This document shows, in pieces, positions 55,036 to 64,000 of a DNA stretch of 64,000 bases. The notes beneath the pieces are model-generated. The model was not told where the DNA came from and did no database searches. It saw only the letters and a program-made list of their open reading frames with translations. Location of the stretch: positions 124,001 to 188,000 of the forward strand of contig CAVZRR010000003.1 in NCBI GenBank assembly GCA_963777725.1. The letters run 5' to 3'. Both the position numbers and the translations under genes were made by a program. This stretch comes from RPQJ01 sp963777725. Its GTDB lineage: Bacteria > Pseudomonadota > Gammaproteobacteria > Steroidobacterales > Steroidobacteraceae. How positions within the stretch are numbered: position 1 is the stretch's first letter; each line of letters begins with the position of its first letter.

Positions 55036-55273
55036 CGACGCCGTCCGCGCGTCAGGCCGCAACTCGCTCGGCCCGAACGGCCCGCGGCTTCGCCGTCGCC
55101 CGCGTGAACGAGTCAAGGATTCGATGTCGGACCGGGGGGCGAGCGCAGCAAATGACCCAATCTGGTATGCCACTCACAATTCTATTTGGGGAAACCCTGA
55201 TATATAGTGCGCCGGGGGCATTGAATCCACTCTACGATCGCTGCGCAACCTCTTGAACTAGAAGGACTCACTC
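55034..55273 (+). other. Long pilM leader between aptamer and start codon
   Basis: 240 nt without a gene. It includes a GC-rich part, an AT-rich patch with TATATA near 55200, and the pilM Shine-Dalgarno AGAAGGA (55260-55266). It presumably holds the riboswitch expression platform; no clear terminator/antiterminator pair was found by eye. Confidence 0.5.
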
Positions 55274-56335
55274 GTGTTGTTTCAGCGCAGGTCACGACCG
55301 GTCATCGGGCTCGATATCACGACGTCCTCGATCAAGCTCATCGAGCTGTCGAGAAGCGGCGATGGTTATCGGGTGGAGTCATATGCGGCGGAGCCATCGC
55401 CGCCCAACGCGATCAACGAGAAAGCGATCGTCGACGCGCAGGCCGTCGGCGAAGCGGTGCGCCGCGCGGTGAAGCGCGCGGGCGCGCGCGCCAGGGAAGT
55501 GGCCGTCGCGATCAGCGGCGACGCGGCGATCACCAAGGTGATCCAGATGCCGCGCAACCTGCGTGAAGCGGAGCTGGAATCCCAGGTCGAGATGCAGGCC
55601 GACCAGTACATCCCGTTCCCGATGGAAGAGGTGAGCTTCGACTTCGAGGTGATCGGCCCGTCCGAGAAGGACCCCGACATGCTCGACGTGCTGCTCGTCG
55701 CGACGCGCTCGGAGAACGTCGAGCAGCGCCAGGCCTCGGTGCAGGCCGCGGGTCTCTCGGCGCGCATCGTCGACGTCGAGGCCTTCGCGCTCGAGAACGC
55801 GTGCCGGCTGCTCACGCACCAGATGCCCGACGGCGGCATGGACCGCAACATCGCCGTGATCGATTTCGGCGCGAGCAGCACGACGTTCTCGGTGCTGCGC
55901 GACCTGAAGGTCACCTACACGCGCGACTTCGCGTTCGGCGGGCAGCAGCTCACCGAGGAGATCATGCGCACCTACGGCCTGAGCGTCGAGGAGGCCGGGC
56001 GGGCCAAGAAGGAAGGCGGACTGCCGGCCAACTACCAGTCCGAGGTGCTCGACCCGTTCATCGACGACATGTGCCAGCAGGTGAGCCGCTCGCTGCAGTT
56101 CTACCTGGCCTCCGGCAGCGGCCGCGAGCAGCCGGAGCAGGTGCTGATCTGTGGCGGCTGCGCCAACATCCCGGGGGTGGCTGACGTGGTCGCGAGCCGC
56201 GTCGGCATCCCGGCCGAGCGCGGCGACCCGCTCGGGCAGATGAAGATCTCGACCCGCGCGCTCGCGCAGGGCGTCAAGAAGGATGCGACCGCGCTGCTCA
56301 CGGCCTGCGGTCTGGCGCTGAGGAGCTTCGACTGA
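55274..56335 (+). CDS. pilM: Type IV pilus assembly protein PilM
   Basis: Cytoplasmic actin-like ATPase that binds the PilN N-terminus and links the alignment complex to the pilus motor. 353 residues; start GTG at 55274 with AGAAGGA 7 nt upstream. Nucleotide-binding signatures: VIGLDITTSSIKLIEL (phosphate 1), AVIDFGASSTTFSVL (phosphate 2) and VLICGGCANIPGV (adenosine). First gene of pilMNOPQ, placed under a c-di-GMP riboswitch. Confidence 0.96.
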   Translation: MLFQRRSRPVIGLDITTSSIKLIELSRSGDGYRVESYAAEPSPPNAINEKAIVDAQAVGEAVRRAVKRAGARAREVAVAISGDAAITKVIQMPRNLREAELESQVEMQADQYIPFPMEEVSFDFEVIGPSEKDPDMLDVLLVATRSENVEQRQASVQAAGLSARIVDVEAFALENACRLLTHQMPDGGMDRNIAVIDFGASSTTFSVLRDLKVTYTRDFAFGGQQLTEEIMRTYGLSVEEAGRAKKEGGLPANYQSEVLDPFIDDMCQQVSRSLQFYLASGSGREQPEQVLICGGCANIPGVADVVASRVGIPAERGDPLGQMKISTRALAQGVKKDATALLTACGLALRSFD

Positions 56336-56336
56336 C

Positions 56337-56921
56337 ATGCCCAGAATCAACCTGCTGCCGTGGCGCGAATCCGAGCGCAAGCGCAAACGACAGGAATTCA
56401 TCCTCTCGATCGGCGCGGCGCTCGCGACCGCGGCACTCGTCACCCTGATCGGTCGCTGGCAGATGAACTCCGCGATCGAGCACCAGAACGGCCGCAACCA
56501 GGTCCTCGGCGAGGAGATCGCCGAGCTCGACAAGCAGATCCAGGAAATCCTCGGGCTCGAGAACCAGAAGCGCCGCCTGCTGGCGCGCATGGAAGTCATC
56601 GAGACGCTGCAGCGCAGCCGGCCGGAGATCGTTCACGTCTTCGACGAAATCGTGCGCGTGTTGCCCGAGGGCGTGTACCTGACGTTCCTCAAGCAGACCG
56701 GCACCCGCTTCGAGATCCGCGGCATCGCGCAGTCGAGCACGCGCGTGTCGGCGTTCATGCGCAACATCGACGCGTCCGAGTGGCTCGCGGATCCGGCGCT
56801 CAGCATCGTCGAGACCAAGGGTCGTGACGCGGGCGGCGCCGAATTCACGCTGTTCGCGAACCAGCGCAGCCGCGTTCCGCCGGAAGACGCGGCCGCAGGC
56901 GAGACGGTGGCGGCCAAATGA
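56337..56921 (+). CDS. pilN: Type IV pilus assembly protein PilN
   Basis: Inner-membrane alignment-complex protein, 194 residues. The N-terminus MPRINLLPWRE is the INLLPWRE motif that docks to PilM. One membrane helix (ILSIGAALATAALVTLIG), a coiled coil and a periplasmic ferredoxin-like domain (VYLTFLKQTGTRFEIRGIAQSSTRVSAFMRN) follow. ATG one base after the pilM stop. Confidence 0.95.
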   Translation: MPRINLLPWRESERKRKRQEFILSIGAALATAALVTLIGRWQMNSAIEHQNGRNQVLGEEIAELDKQIQEILGLENQKRRLLARMEVIETLQRSRPEIVHVFDEIVRVLPEGVYLTFLKQTGTRFEIRGIAQSSTRVSAFMRNIDASEWLADPALSIVETKGRDAGGAEFTLFANQRSRVPPEDAAAGETVAAK

Positions 56922-57586
56922 ACAAATTGAAGCAACTGCTCGACCAGCTGCGCAACCTCGACCCGAACGACCCGGGCCGCTGGCCGCTGGGTGTCCGGGT
57001 CGGCACGATCGTGCTGCTGTTCGTCATCGCGGCGTCCGCCGGCTACTGGTACTTCGTCTGGAAGGCGAAGCGCCCCGAGTTGCTCGAGGCGCGCGCGAAG
57101 GAAACCGAACTCTGGAACACGCTCGAGAGCAAGGCGCGCAAGGCTGCCAACCTGCAGGCGTACAAGGACCAGCTCGCGGAAATGGAGAAGTCCTTCGGCG
57201 CCATGCTGAGGCAGCTGCCGAACAAGACCGAGGTGCCGAACCTGCTGGTCGACATCTCGCAGACCGGGCTCGGCGCCGGACTCGAGGAGAAGCTGTTCCA
57301 GCCCCAGGGCGAAAACCGCAAGGACTTCTACGCCGAGCTGCCGATCGCGATCCGCCTGACCGGCAACTACCACGAGATGGGCAACTTCGCGAGTGGCATC
57401 GCGGCGTTGCCGCGCATCGTGACGCTGCACGACGTCGAGATCGTGCCGGCGTCCGCGGTCGGGCGCGGCGGCGCGGCGGCGGCCGGCGACCTGACGCTGA
57501 ACGTCACCGCGAAGACCTATCGATACCTCGAGGAAGACGAGCAGCCCACCGACGGCCCGGCCCAGAAGCCGGCGGACGGCGGTTGA
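56918..57586 (+). CDS. pilO: Type IV pilus assembly protein PilO
   Basis: Partner of PilN in the inner-membrane alignment complex. 222 residues: an N-terminal LDPNDPGRWP segment, one membrane helix (GTIVLLFVIAASAGYWYFVW), a coiled coil (ELLEARAKETELWNTLESKARKAANLQAYKDQLAEM) and a ferredoxin-like domain with LVDISQTGLGAGLEEKLFQP and LTGNYHEMGNF. ATG at 56918 overlaps pilN as ATGA. Confidence 0.95.
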   Translation: MNKLKQLLDQLRNLDPNDPGRWPLGVRVGTIVLLFVIAASAGYWYFVWKAKRPELLEARAKETELWNTLESKARKAANLQAYKDQLAEMEKSFGAMLRQLPNKTEVPNLLVDISQTGLGAGLEEKLFQPQGENRKDFYAELPIAIRLTGNYHEMGNFASGIAALPRIVTLHDVEIVPASAVGRGGAAAAGDLTLNVTAKTYRYLEEDEQPTDGPAQKPADGG

Positions 57587-57614
57587 GGCGGCCGTGGCGG
57601 AGGCCCCGTTGCAC

Positions 57615-58124
57615 ATGACCACGACAAAGCGCATCGCTCTGGCTGCCGCGGTACTCGCCGTGCTCTCGGGCTGCGCGGACGACACCGACGAGCTCCGCGC
57701 CAAGGTCGCGGAGATCAAGAGCCGGCCCGGCGGGCGCATCGAACCGCTGCCGGAAGTGAAGCCGTACGAGACGTTCGCCTACGCGGCGGCGAACCAGCGC
57801 TCGCCGTTCGAGCCTGGCGTGCCGGCTTCGGTCAATGCCCCGAATGCGCTGCGACCCGACGTGAACCGGCCGCGCGAGTTCCTCGAGCAGTTCTCGCTCG
57901 ACACGCTCCGCATGGTCGGAACGCTGAGGCTGGGTGGCCGCAATTACGGGCTGATACAGACAAGGGACGGGCTGGTCCACCGGGTGCTGCCCGGCAACCA
58001 TCTCGGCCAGAGCGATGGCCGGATCACGGCCATCGAGGAAGGCAAGATCTCGCTCACCGAGATCGTTCCGGACGGCATGGGCGGCTTCATCGAGCGCCCC
58101 GCTGCACTCGCGCTGAGCGAATGA
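57615..58124 (+). CDS. pilP: Type IV pilus assembly lipoprotein PilP
   Basis: Periplasmic lipoprotein linking PilNO to the PilQ secretin. The chosen ATG at 57615 gives 169 residues with a clean signal peptide and lipobox (VLAVLSGCADD, Cys near residue 20); a GTG at 57594 would add seven residues before it. The homology-region beta domain has FSLDTLRMVGTLRLGGRNYGLIQTRDGLVHRVLPGNHLG. 28 nt after pilO. Confidence 0.94.
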   Translation: MTTTKRIALAAAVLAVLSGCADDTDELRAKVAEIKSRPGGRIEPLPEVKPYETFAYAAANQRSPFEPGVPASVNAPNALRPDVNRPREFLEQFSLDTLRMVGTLRLGGRNYGLIQTRDGLVHRVLPGNHLGQSDGRITAIEEGKISLTEIVPDGMGGFIERPAALALSE

Positions 58125-58143
58125 TCTCCAAGGAGACCCGAGC

Positions 58144-60335
58144 ATGACCGCTGCATCGTCGCACTCGTTCGACCACCGCGAAGGGCCGCAGGGGGCGCGT
58201 CGCCGGCTGGGCCGCGCCGCGCTGGCTGCGCTGGCCGGACTCGCCGCATTCGCCGCGCAGGCCGCGATGGCGCAGGGCACCCGCCTCGAGAAAGTCGAGC
58301 TGCAATCGCAGCCCGGCGGGCAACTCGAGGTCCGACTGATGCTCGACGGCCCGGCTCCGCAGCCGATGGCCTTCACGATCGACAACCCGGCGCGTCTCGC
58401 GGTGGACCTGCCGGGCACCACGATCGCGCTCGATTCGCGCCGCATCGACGTCAATGCGGGCGGCGTCGACACGATCGTCGCCGCGGAGGCCTCGGGCCGC
58501 ACGCGACTCGTGTTCAACATGGACGCAGCTGCAGCCGTACCAGACGCGGGTCGACGGCAACACCGTCTACGTGACCCTGGGCGAGGGCGTGTCGCCCACG
58601 GCCGCGGCCGCGCCGGCGGCGCAGTCTGCTGCTGCCGCGGCAGCACCCGCGAGCGGGGCGACCATCGAGAAGATCGATTTCCGCCGCGGCCACGGACGGC
58701 GCAGGCCGCGTCCTCGTGCGCCTGAGCGATCCAAGCATGCAGGCGAGCCTCAAGCAGGAAGGCGGCCGGATCGTCATCGATCTGCCGCGCGCGACGCTTG
58801 CCGACGAGCAGGTGCGCCGCTACGACGTCGTCGATTTCGCCACGCCGGTGAGCTCGTTCGACGTGACGCGCACGGCGGCCGGCGCCCGCATCGTCGTGGC
58901 CGCCGCCGGCGACTTCGAGCAGCTCGCGTACCAGAGCGATCGCGACTACGTGCTCGAGCTGCGTCCGCGGCCCAAGGCGGCGGTCGTCGATCCGAGCAAG
59001 AAGGAGTACAAGGGCGAGCGGCTGACGCTCAACTTCCAGGACATCGAGACGCGCGCGGTGCTGCAGCTGCTGGCGGAGACCAGCGGCCAGAACATCGTCG
59101 TCAGCGACTCCGTGCAGGGCAACGTGACGCTGCGCCTGCAGAACGTGCCCTGGGACCAGGCGCTCGACATCGTGCTGCGCACCAAGGGCCTCGACAAGCG
59201 GCAGGAAGGCAACGTGATCTACGTGGCCCCGTCCGCAGAGCTCGCGGCCCGCGAGAAGCAGCTGCTCGAGTCGCAGAAGGCGCTCACCGAGCTCTCGCCG
59301 GTCCGCACCGAGTACCTGCAGGTCAACTACGCGAAGGCGTCCGACCTCGCGGCGCTGATCAAGTCGCAGGGCAAGACCTCGCTGCTCTCCGAGCGCGGCA
59401 GCGTCTCGATCGACGATCGCACCAACACGCTGCTGCTGCAGGATACGGCGGACCGCCTCGCCGACATCCGCCGCCTCGTCTCGACGCTCGACATCCCGGT
59501 CAAGCAGGTGCTGATCGAGGCGCGCATCGTGATCGTCAACGACGACTTCAGCCGCGAGCTCGGCGTGCGCTTCGGCGGCGCGTTCGTCGGCAACTACGGC
59601 AGCAGCGACGGCCTGATGTGGATGGGGTCGCAGGGCTTGAACAGCGCCGACGGCGATCGCGGCCCGATCATTTCCCCGAACGGCCCGGGCGGCGTCGGCA
59701 TCGACGGCAACCAGGTCGCGACCGCGCCCGTGCCGGATCGCTACCTCGTCAACCTGCCGGTCAATAACCCGGCCGGCCGGCTGGCGCTGACGCTGCTCGA
59801 TTCCGACTACGTCGTCGACCTCGAGATCTCGGCGGCGCAGACCGAGGGCCGCGGCGAGATCGTCTCCGCGCCGCGCGTCATCACGGCGAACGGCAAGGAA
59901 GCGAGCATCGAGCAGGGCGTCGAGATCCCGTACCAGGAGTCGGCGTCGAGCGGTGCCACGACCACGCAGTTCAAGAAGGCCGTGCTGGCGCTCAAGGTCA
60001 CGCCGCAGATCACGCCGGACGACCGCATCATCCTCGACCTCACGGTCAGCAAGGACAACGTCGGCCAGGTCGTGGCGAGCGCGACCGGCGGCTTCGTGCC
60101 GAGCATCGACACCCGCGAGATCGTCACGCAGGTGCTGGTCAACGACGGCCAGACCGTGGTGCTGGGCGGCATCCTCGAGACCGAGCGCCGCGACGTGACC
60201 AACAAGGTGCCGTACCTGGGCGACATCCCGGGCCTCGGCTACCTGTTCCGCAGCAAGCAGAAGATCGACAACAAGGACGAGCTGCTGATCTTCGTGACGC
60301 CGAAGATCCTGCGCGAGGGTGCCGACATCTACTGA
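58144..60335 (+). CDS. pilQ: Type IV pilus secretin PilQ (two frameshifts)
   Basis: Outer-membrane secretin through which the pilus passes. ATG at 58144, signal peptide ending AAMAQG, then AMIN domains. The frame is lost at about 58525 (true reading MDQLQPYQTRVDGNTVYVTLGEGV) and again at about 58690 (true reading RLSDPSMQASLKQEGGRIVIDLP). From there it is clean through the N0/N1 domains (LNFQDIETRAVLQLLAE) to the secretin core (VPYLGDIPGLGYLFRS, LLIFVTPKIL). Corrected length about 730. Both shifts lie in the repetitive AMIN/linker region. Confidence 0.93.
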
Positions 60336-60361
60336 CGCCCCGCGCCAGCGATGCCAGAATA

Positions 60362-60395
60362 CGCGGCCGCAGTCACCCTGCGGCCGCGTCTGTTT
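60362..60395 (+). terminator. Hairpin terminator between pilQ and aroK
   Basis: CGCGGCCGCAG (60362-60372), loop TCACC, CTGCGGCCGCG (60378-60388), then TCTGTTT. A perfect 11-bp stem with a modest T-rich tail, 26 nt after the pilQ stop and 5 nt before the aroK ATG. It may terminate partially or attenuate aroKB. Confidence 0.65.
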
Positions 60396-60400
60396 CGGGC

Positions 60401-60928
60401 ATGCTGAACGCCGACAACATCTATCTCGTGGGCCCCATGGGATCCGGCAAGAGCGCCGTCGGTCGGCAGCTCGCGCGGCGGCTCGGCCTCGAGTTCGTGG
60501 ACAGCGATGCCGAGATCGAGGCGCGCACCGGCGTCGACATCGCCTGCATCTTCGACCGGGAAGGCGAGGCGGGTTTCCGCGCTCGCGAGCGGGACGTGCT
60601 CGACCTGCTGACCCGCCAGCCGCGCACGCTGATTGCGACCGGCGGCGGCGCGGTGCTCGACGCGGAGACGCGGGAGCGGCTCCGCAGCCGGGGCTGCGTC
60701 GTGTATCTTCGAACGTCCGTGGACCAGCAACTCGCACGCACCCGACGCGGCACGCACCGGCCGCTGCTCGACACCCCGGACCCGCGCGGCACGCTGCAGC
60801 GGCTCATGCAGCAGCGTGCCGGTCTCTACGAGGAATCGGCCGACCTCACGGTCGACACCGACGGTCGCAAGGTGAAGACCGTCGTCGACGAGATCGTGCG
60901 GCGCCTCGAGGCCGCGCGGACCGCGTGA
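60401..60928 (+). CDS. aroK: Shikimate kinase
   Basis: Phosphorylates shikimate in aromatic amino acid synthesis. 175 residues with Walker A GPMGSGKSAVGR near residue 11, the shikimate-binding DSDAEIE, the GGG-containing ATGGGAVLD, and the lid RGTHRPLLD. ATG at 60401, just after the pilQ hairpin. The TGA overlaps the aroB ATG by one base. Confidence 0.95.
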   Translation: MLNADNIYLVGPMGSGKSAVGRQLARRLGLEFVDSDAEIEARTGVDIACIFDREGEAGFRARERDVLDLLTRQPRTLIATGGGAVLDAETRERLRSRGCVVYLRTSVDQQLARTRRGTHRPLLDTPDPRGTLQRLMQQRAGLYEESADLTVDTDGRKVKTVVDEIVRRLEAARTA

Positions 60929-62013
60929 TGCACCGCCTGCGCATCGAGCTCGGCGAGCGCGGCTACCCGATCCTGATCGGTCCTGCGCTGCTCGATGATC
61001 CGAGCGTCCTCGCGGAAGCGGTGGCGGCGCGCGACGTCCTCGTGGTCACCAACGAGACGGTGGCACCCCTGTACCTCGATCGCCTCGGCCGCTCGTTGGC
61101 CGGCAAGCGGGTCGCGTCCGTCGTGCTGCCCGACGGCGAGCAATACAAGACCCTCGACACGCTGGCGCGCGTCTTCGACGCGCTCGTCGAGCACCGGATG
61201 AACCGGGATGCCTGCGTCGTCGCGCTCGGCGGCGGGGTCGTCGGCGACATCGCGGGTTTCGCGGCGGCCTGCTACCAGCGCGGCGTGGACTACGTGCAGG
61301 TGCCGACGACGCTGCTCGCCCAGGTGGACTCCTCGGTCGGCGGCAAGACCGGGGTGAACCACCCGGGCGGCAAGAACCTGGTCGGCGCCTTCCACCAGCC
61401 GCGGGCCGTCGTCACGGACATCGGCACGCTGGCGACGCTGCCGGCGCGCGAACTGCGCGCCGGGCTGGCCGAGGTGATCAAGTACGGGCTGGTCGCCGAC
61501 GCGGCCTTTCTCGGCTGGATCGAGGATCATCTCGACGCGTTGCTCGGTCTCGACGCCGCGGCCCTGACGCACGCGATCCGCCGTTCCTGCGAGATCAAGG
61601 CCGGGATCGTCGCCGAAGACGAGCGCGAGCACGGTCGCCGGGCACTGCTCAACCTCGGGCACACGTTCGGGCACGCCATCGAGACCGCCGCCGGCTATGG
61701 CGAGTGGTTGCACGGCGAGGCGGTGGGTACCGGCATGCTGATGGCCGTGGAGCTGTCGCAGCGGCTGGGCTGGCTGGCCGCCGCCGACGTCGAGCGCGTG
61801 CGGACGCTGCTGCTGCGGTCGGGGCTGCCGACGGTCGCTCCCGTCATCGGCGCTGCACGCGCGCTCGAACTGATGGGCATGGACAAGAAGGTGCTGGCGG
61901 GCCGCCTCCGCCTCGTGCTGGTGAAGCGGCTGGGCGAGGGCGTGGTCAGCGGCGATTACCCGGCCGACGCGCTCACCGCGACGCTCGAATCGCACTTCGG
62001 AGCGGCGGCGTGA
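60928..62013 (+). CDS. aroB: 3-dehydroquinate synthase
   Basis: NAD- and metal-dependent cyclisation of DAHP to 3-dehydroquinate. 361 residues. NAD-binding ALGGGVVGDIAGFAAACYQRG, VPTTLLAQVDSSVGGKTGVNHPGGKNLVGAF, metal-ligand regions AEVIKYGL and NLGHTFGHAIE with LHGEAVGTGM. ATG at 60928 in a TGATG junction with aroK. Confidence 0.97.
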   Translation: MHRLRIELGERGYPILIGPALLDDPSVLAEAVAARDVLVVTNETVAPLYLDRLGRSLAGKRVASVVLPDGEQYKTLDTLARVFDALVEHRMNRDACVVALGGGVVGDIAGFAAACYQRGVDYVQVPTTLLAQVDSSVGGKTGVNHPGGKNLVGAFHQPRAVVTDIGTLATLPARELRAGLAEVIKYGLVADAAFLGWIEDHLDALLGLDAAALTHAIRRSCEIKAGIVAEDEREHGRRALLNLGHTFGHAIETAAGYGEWLHGEAVGTGMLMAVELSQRLGWLAAADVERVRTLLLRSGLPTVAPVIGAARALELMGMDKKVLAGRLRLVLVKRLGEGVVSGDYPADALTATLESHFGAAA

Positions 62014-63186
62014 GCGGACCGACTCGACCCTGCGCCATCCGGGCTCGCGCCCTACGCGCAGCACGAGGCCGGGTCGCGCGGACGGCGCTTCATCGAGCCG
62101 CCACCGCGCCACCGCACCGAGTACCAGCGGGACCGCGACCGCATCGTCCACTCGACGGCGTTCCGCCGCCTGGTCTACAAGACCCAGGTCTTCGTCAACC
62201 ACGAGGGCGATCTCTACCGCACCCGCCTGACGCACTCGCTCGAGGTCGCGCAGATCGCGCGCAGCGTGGCCCGCGCACTGGGCTTGAACGAGCCGCTCGC
62301 GGAGGCCGTCTGCCTGGCGCACGACGTCGGTCACACGCCGTTCGGCCACGCGGGCCAGGATGCGCTCAACGATTGCATGCGCGAGCTCGGCGGGTTCGAG
62401 CACAACCTGCAGTCGCTGCGCGTCGTGGACGAGCTCGAGGAGCGCTACGCGGAGTTCCCGGGGCTCAACCTCACGTTCGAGACGCGCGAGGGCATCCTCA
62501 AGCACTGTTCCGCGGCCAACGCACGGCAGCTCGGCGACCTCGGCACCCGGTTCCTCGAGCGCCGCCAGCCCTCGCTCGAGGCGCAGCTCGCCAACCTTGC
62601 CGACGCGATCGCCTACAACAACCACGACGTCGACGACGGCATCCGCGCCGGCCTGATCACGATCGAGGAACTGCGCGAGATCACGATCTTCCGCCGCCAG
62701 CACGAGATCGTCACCGCGCGCTATCCCGACCTCGGCGCGCGCCGCCTCGTGCACGAGGTCGTGCGGCGGATGATCGACTACCTGGTCAACGACCTGATCA
62801 GTGCTTCGAGCGCGTCGATCGCCCGGCTGGCGCCCGCGAGCGTCGAGGACGTCCGTGCGCAGTCGGAGCCGCTGCTGACGTTCAGCGACGAGGTGCACGC
62901 CGAGCACCTCGAGTTGAAGCGGTACCTGCGCGAGCACCTCTACCGCCACTACCGCGTGCTGCGCATGACGACCAAGGCGAAGCGCGTGGTGCGGGAGCTC
63001 TTCGGGGCGATGCTCGAGGTCGTGGAGCTGATGCCCACCGAGCATCAGGACGCCGCGCGCCGCATGGAGTCCCTGGCCGGCCGGCCCGGCCGGGCGCGCG
63101 CCGTGGCCGACTACATCGCGGGCATGACCGACCGGTTCGCGATCCTCGAACATGGGCGGCTGTTCGATCCGTCCGAAAGAACTTGA
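62010..63186 (+). CDS. Deoxyguanosinetriphosphate triphosphohydrolase-like protein (frameshift near start)
   Basis: HD-domain dNTPase of the Dgt-like type. Clear in frame from about 62044: LAPYAQHEAGSRGRR, TEYQRDRDRIVHSTAFRRLVYKTQVF, then the HD metal residues in RLTHSLEVAQIARS and CLAHDVGHTPFGHAGQ. The C-terminal part is DLGARRLVHEVVRRMIDYLVNDLI and onward. No start codon exists in this frame after the aroB stop. The likely start is GTG at 62010 (GTGA overlap with aroB), with an indel before 62044. Corrected length about 391. Confidence 0.88.
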
Positions 63187-63187
63187 T

Positions 63188-63291
63188 GAGGGGATAGGGG
63201 ATCGGGGATGGGGGATAGTCAGAGGGAGCCGCCGCCCGCTCCGGCAGCCACCTCTTACTATCCCCCATCCCCTATCCCCTACCCCCTATCC
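63188..63291. repeat. Inverted (GGGGATN)4 heptamer element, copy D
   Basis: Left arm 63188-63226 (GGGGATA, GGGGATC, GGGGATG, GGGGATA, then GTCAGAGGG). Right arm 63250-63291 (CCTCTTAC, then TATCCCC/CATCCCC/TACCCCC units). 23-nt variable centre. It fills the gap between the dGTPase-like gene and pyrF, beginning 2 nt after the stop. Confidence 0.87.
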
Positions 63292-63330
63292 GGTATCATT
63301 CCCTGCTGCCTCCCCCGCCGAGCGTCCCCG

Positions 63331-64000
63331 ATGCCTCACGTCGCCAAGCCGATCCCCGCCCACGAACGCCTGATCTTCGCCATGGACGTGCCCAACCCGG
63401 ACTCGGCGCGCCGGCTCGCGGACACGCTGGGTGATTCGGTGCACTTCTACAAGCTCGGCCTCGAGCTGTTCATGTCCGGAGGCTACTTCGAGCTGCTCGA
63501 CTGGATGGTCGGCCGTGGCAAGAAGGTGTTCGTCGACCTCAAGTTCTTCGACGTCCCGGCGACGGTCGCGGCCGCGGTCAAGCAGCTGCGCAACCGTGGC
63601 GTCGCGCTGACGACGGTGCACGGCAACCAGGCAATCATGGAAGCGGCCGGGGCGGCGAAAGGTGACGTCAAGGTGCTGGCCGTCACGGTCCTGACGAGCC
63701 TCGATCGCGGCGACCTCGACGATCTCGGTTTCGCCTGCGACGTCGAGAAGCTGGTGCTCTCGCGTGCGCGGCGCGCGCTCGAGGCGGGTTGCGATGGCGT
63801 CGTTTCGTCCGGCCTCGAGGCACCGATGCTGCGCGAGTTCATCGACCAGCGGCTGCTGGTGGTGACCCCCGGCATCCGCCCGGTCGACAACAAGCCGGTG
63901 GACGACCAGAAGCGCACCGTGGACGTCGCGCAGGCCTTCACGAACGGCGCCGATTACATCGTCGTCGGCCGGCCGATCCGCGACGCGGCCGACCCGCGTG
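63331..64000 (+). CDS. pyrF: Orotidine 5'-phosphate decarboxylase (partial, runs off the window)
   Basis: Last step of UMP synthesis. The first 223 codons are present from ATG 63331; the 3' end is outside the window. (beta/alpha)8 barrel signatures: LIFAMDVPNPDSA, VHFYKLGLELFMSGG, the catalytic Asp-Lys-Asp segment VFVDLKFFDVPATV, VTVHG-like LTTVHGNQAIMEAA, VVTPGIRPVDN and YIVVGRPI with the phosphate-binding Arg-containing end RDAADPR. It follows repeat copy D. Confidence 0.96.
   Translation, partial: MPHVAKPIPAHERLIFAMDVPNPDSARRLADTLGDSVHFYKLGLELFMSGGYFELLDWMVGRGKKVFVDLKFFDVPATVAAAVKQLRNRGVALTTVHGNQAIMEAAGAAKGDVKVLAVTVLTSLDRGDLDDLGFACDVEKLVLSRARRALEAGCDGVVSSGLEAPMLREFIDQRLLVVTPGIRPVDNKPVDDQKRTVDVAQAFTNGADYIVVGRPIRDAADPR

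Noticed and set aside
57594..57614. GTG at 57594 as the pilP start
   Set aside because: It adds seven residues ahead of a well-formed lipoprotein signal peptide; the ATG at 57615 fits better.

Overview
The window is about 70% GC with mostly same-strand gene clusters and 1-4 bp stop/start overlaps. The gene content is that of an aerobic, piliated gammaproteobacterium: an aa3 cytochrome oxidase locus in the order found in Pseudomonas, a bioBFHCD operon, the gmk-rpoZ-spoT-ridA-recG-ubiA block, and mrcA/pilMNOPQ/aroKB. Dispersed G-rich heptamer repeats hint at Xanthomonadales, Nevskiales or Steroidobacterales relatives. No rRNA, tRNA, CRISPR array, prophage or insertion sequence was seen.

Layout. 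0-4.4 kb: potassium uptake trkA followed by two trkH paralogues (minus). 4.4-9 kb: uvrD, a VanZ-like membrane protein and an unknown exported protein. 9-17.4 kb: heme o/a synthesis (cyoE, ctaA), oxidase assembly factors (SCO-like, SURF1, CtaG, a 46-residue protein), oxidase subunits II, I and III, a DUF2909 protein on the opposite strand, and DUF2244. 17.4-22.1 kb: bioBFHCD behind a palindrome of BirA-operator architecture. 22.2-30.2 kb: a damaged comF fragment, then kdpABCDE. 30.3-36.2 kb: a multisubunit Mrp cation/proton antiporter (mrpA+B fused, C, D, E, F, G). 36.2-44.2 kb (minus): ubiA, recG, ridA, spoT, rpoZ, gmk, yicC. 44.3-51.4 kb (plus): a PP2C-type phosphatase, rph, rdgB, hemW, rpmE, a lipoprotein M48 protease and gltA. 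51.9-54.9 kb (minus): an unknown protein and mrcA. 54.9-64 kb (plus): a c-di-GMP-I riboswitch, pilMNOPQ, aroK, aroB, a dGTPase-like gene, and pyrF running off the end.

Regulation and structure. The most notable non-coding features are (i) a textbook GEMM-I c-di-GMP aptamer in the leader of pilMNOPQ; (ii) four copies of an element made of inverted (GGGGATN)4 arms around a variable centre, each arm able to form a G-quadruplex; (iii) two copies of another palindromic element with a conserved core but different, self-complementary arms; (iv) a cluster of DnaA boxes next to an AT-rich tract upstream of rpmE; and (v) an operator-like palindrome that covers both the bioB promoter and the comF start codon.

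Quality warning. About 22.6-30.66 kb looks like a low-quality or foreign patch: a 25-nt poly-A inside a 13-nt direct repeat, comF joined to the middle of kdpA, many indels in kdpA and kdpB, and a diverged 133-bp tandem duplication in mrpA at the right edge. Elsewhere ctaD, bioC, ubiA, recG, the phosphatase gene, mrcA, pilQ and the dGTPase-like gene each carry frameshifts in otherwise well-conserved frames. Sequencing or assembly error is the simplest explanation.
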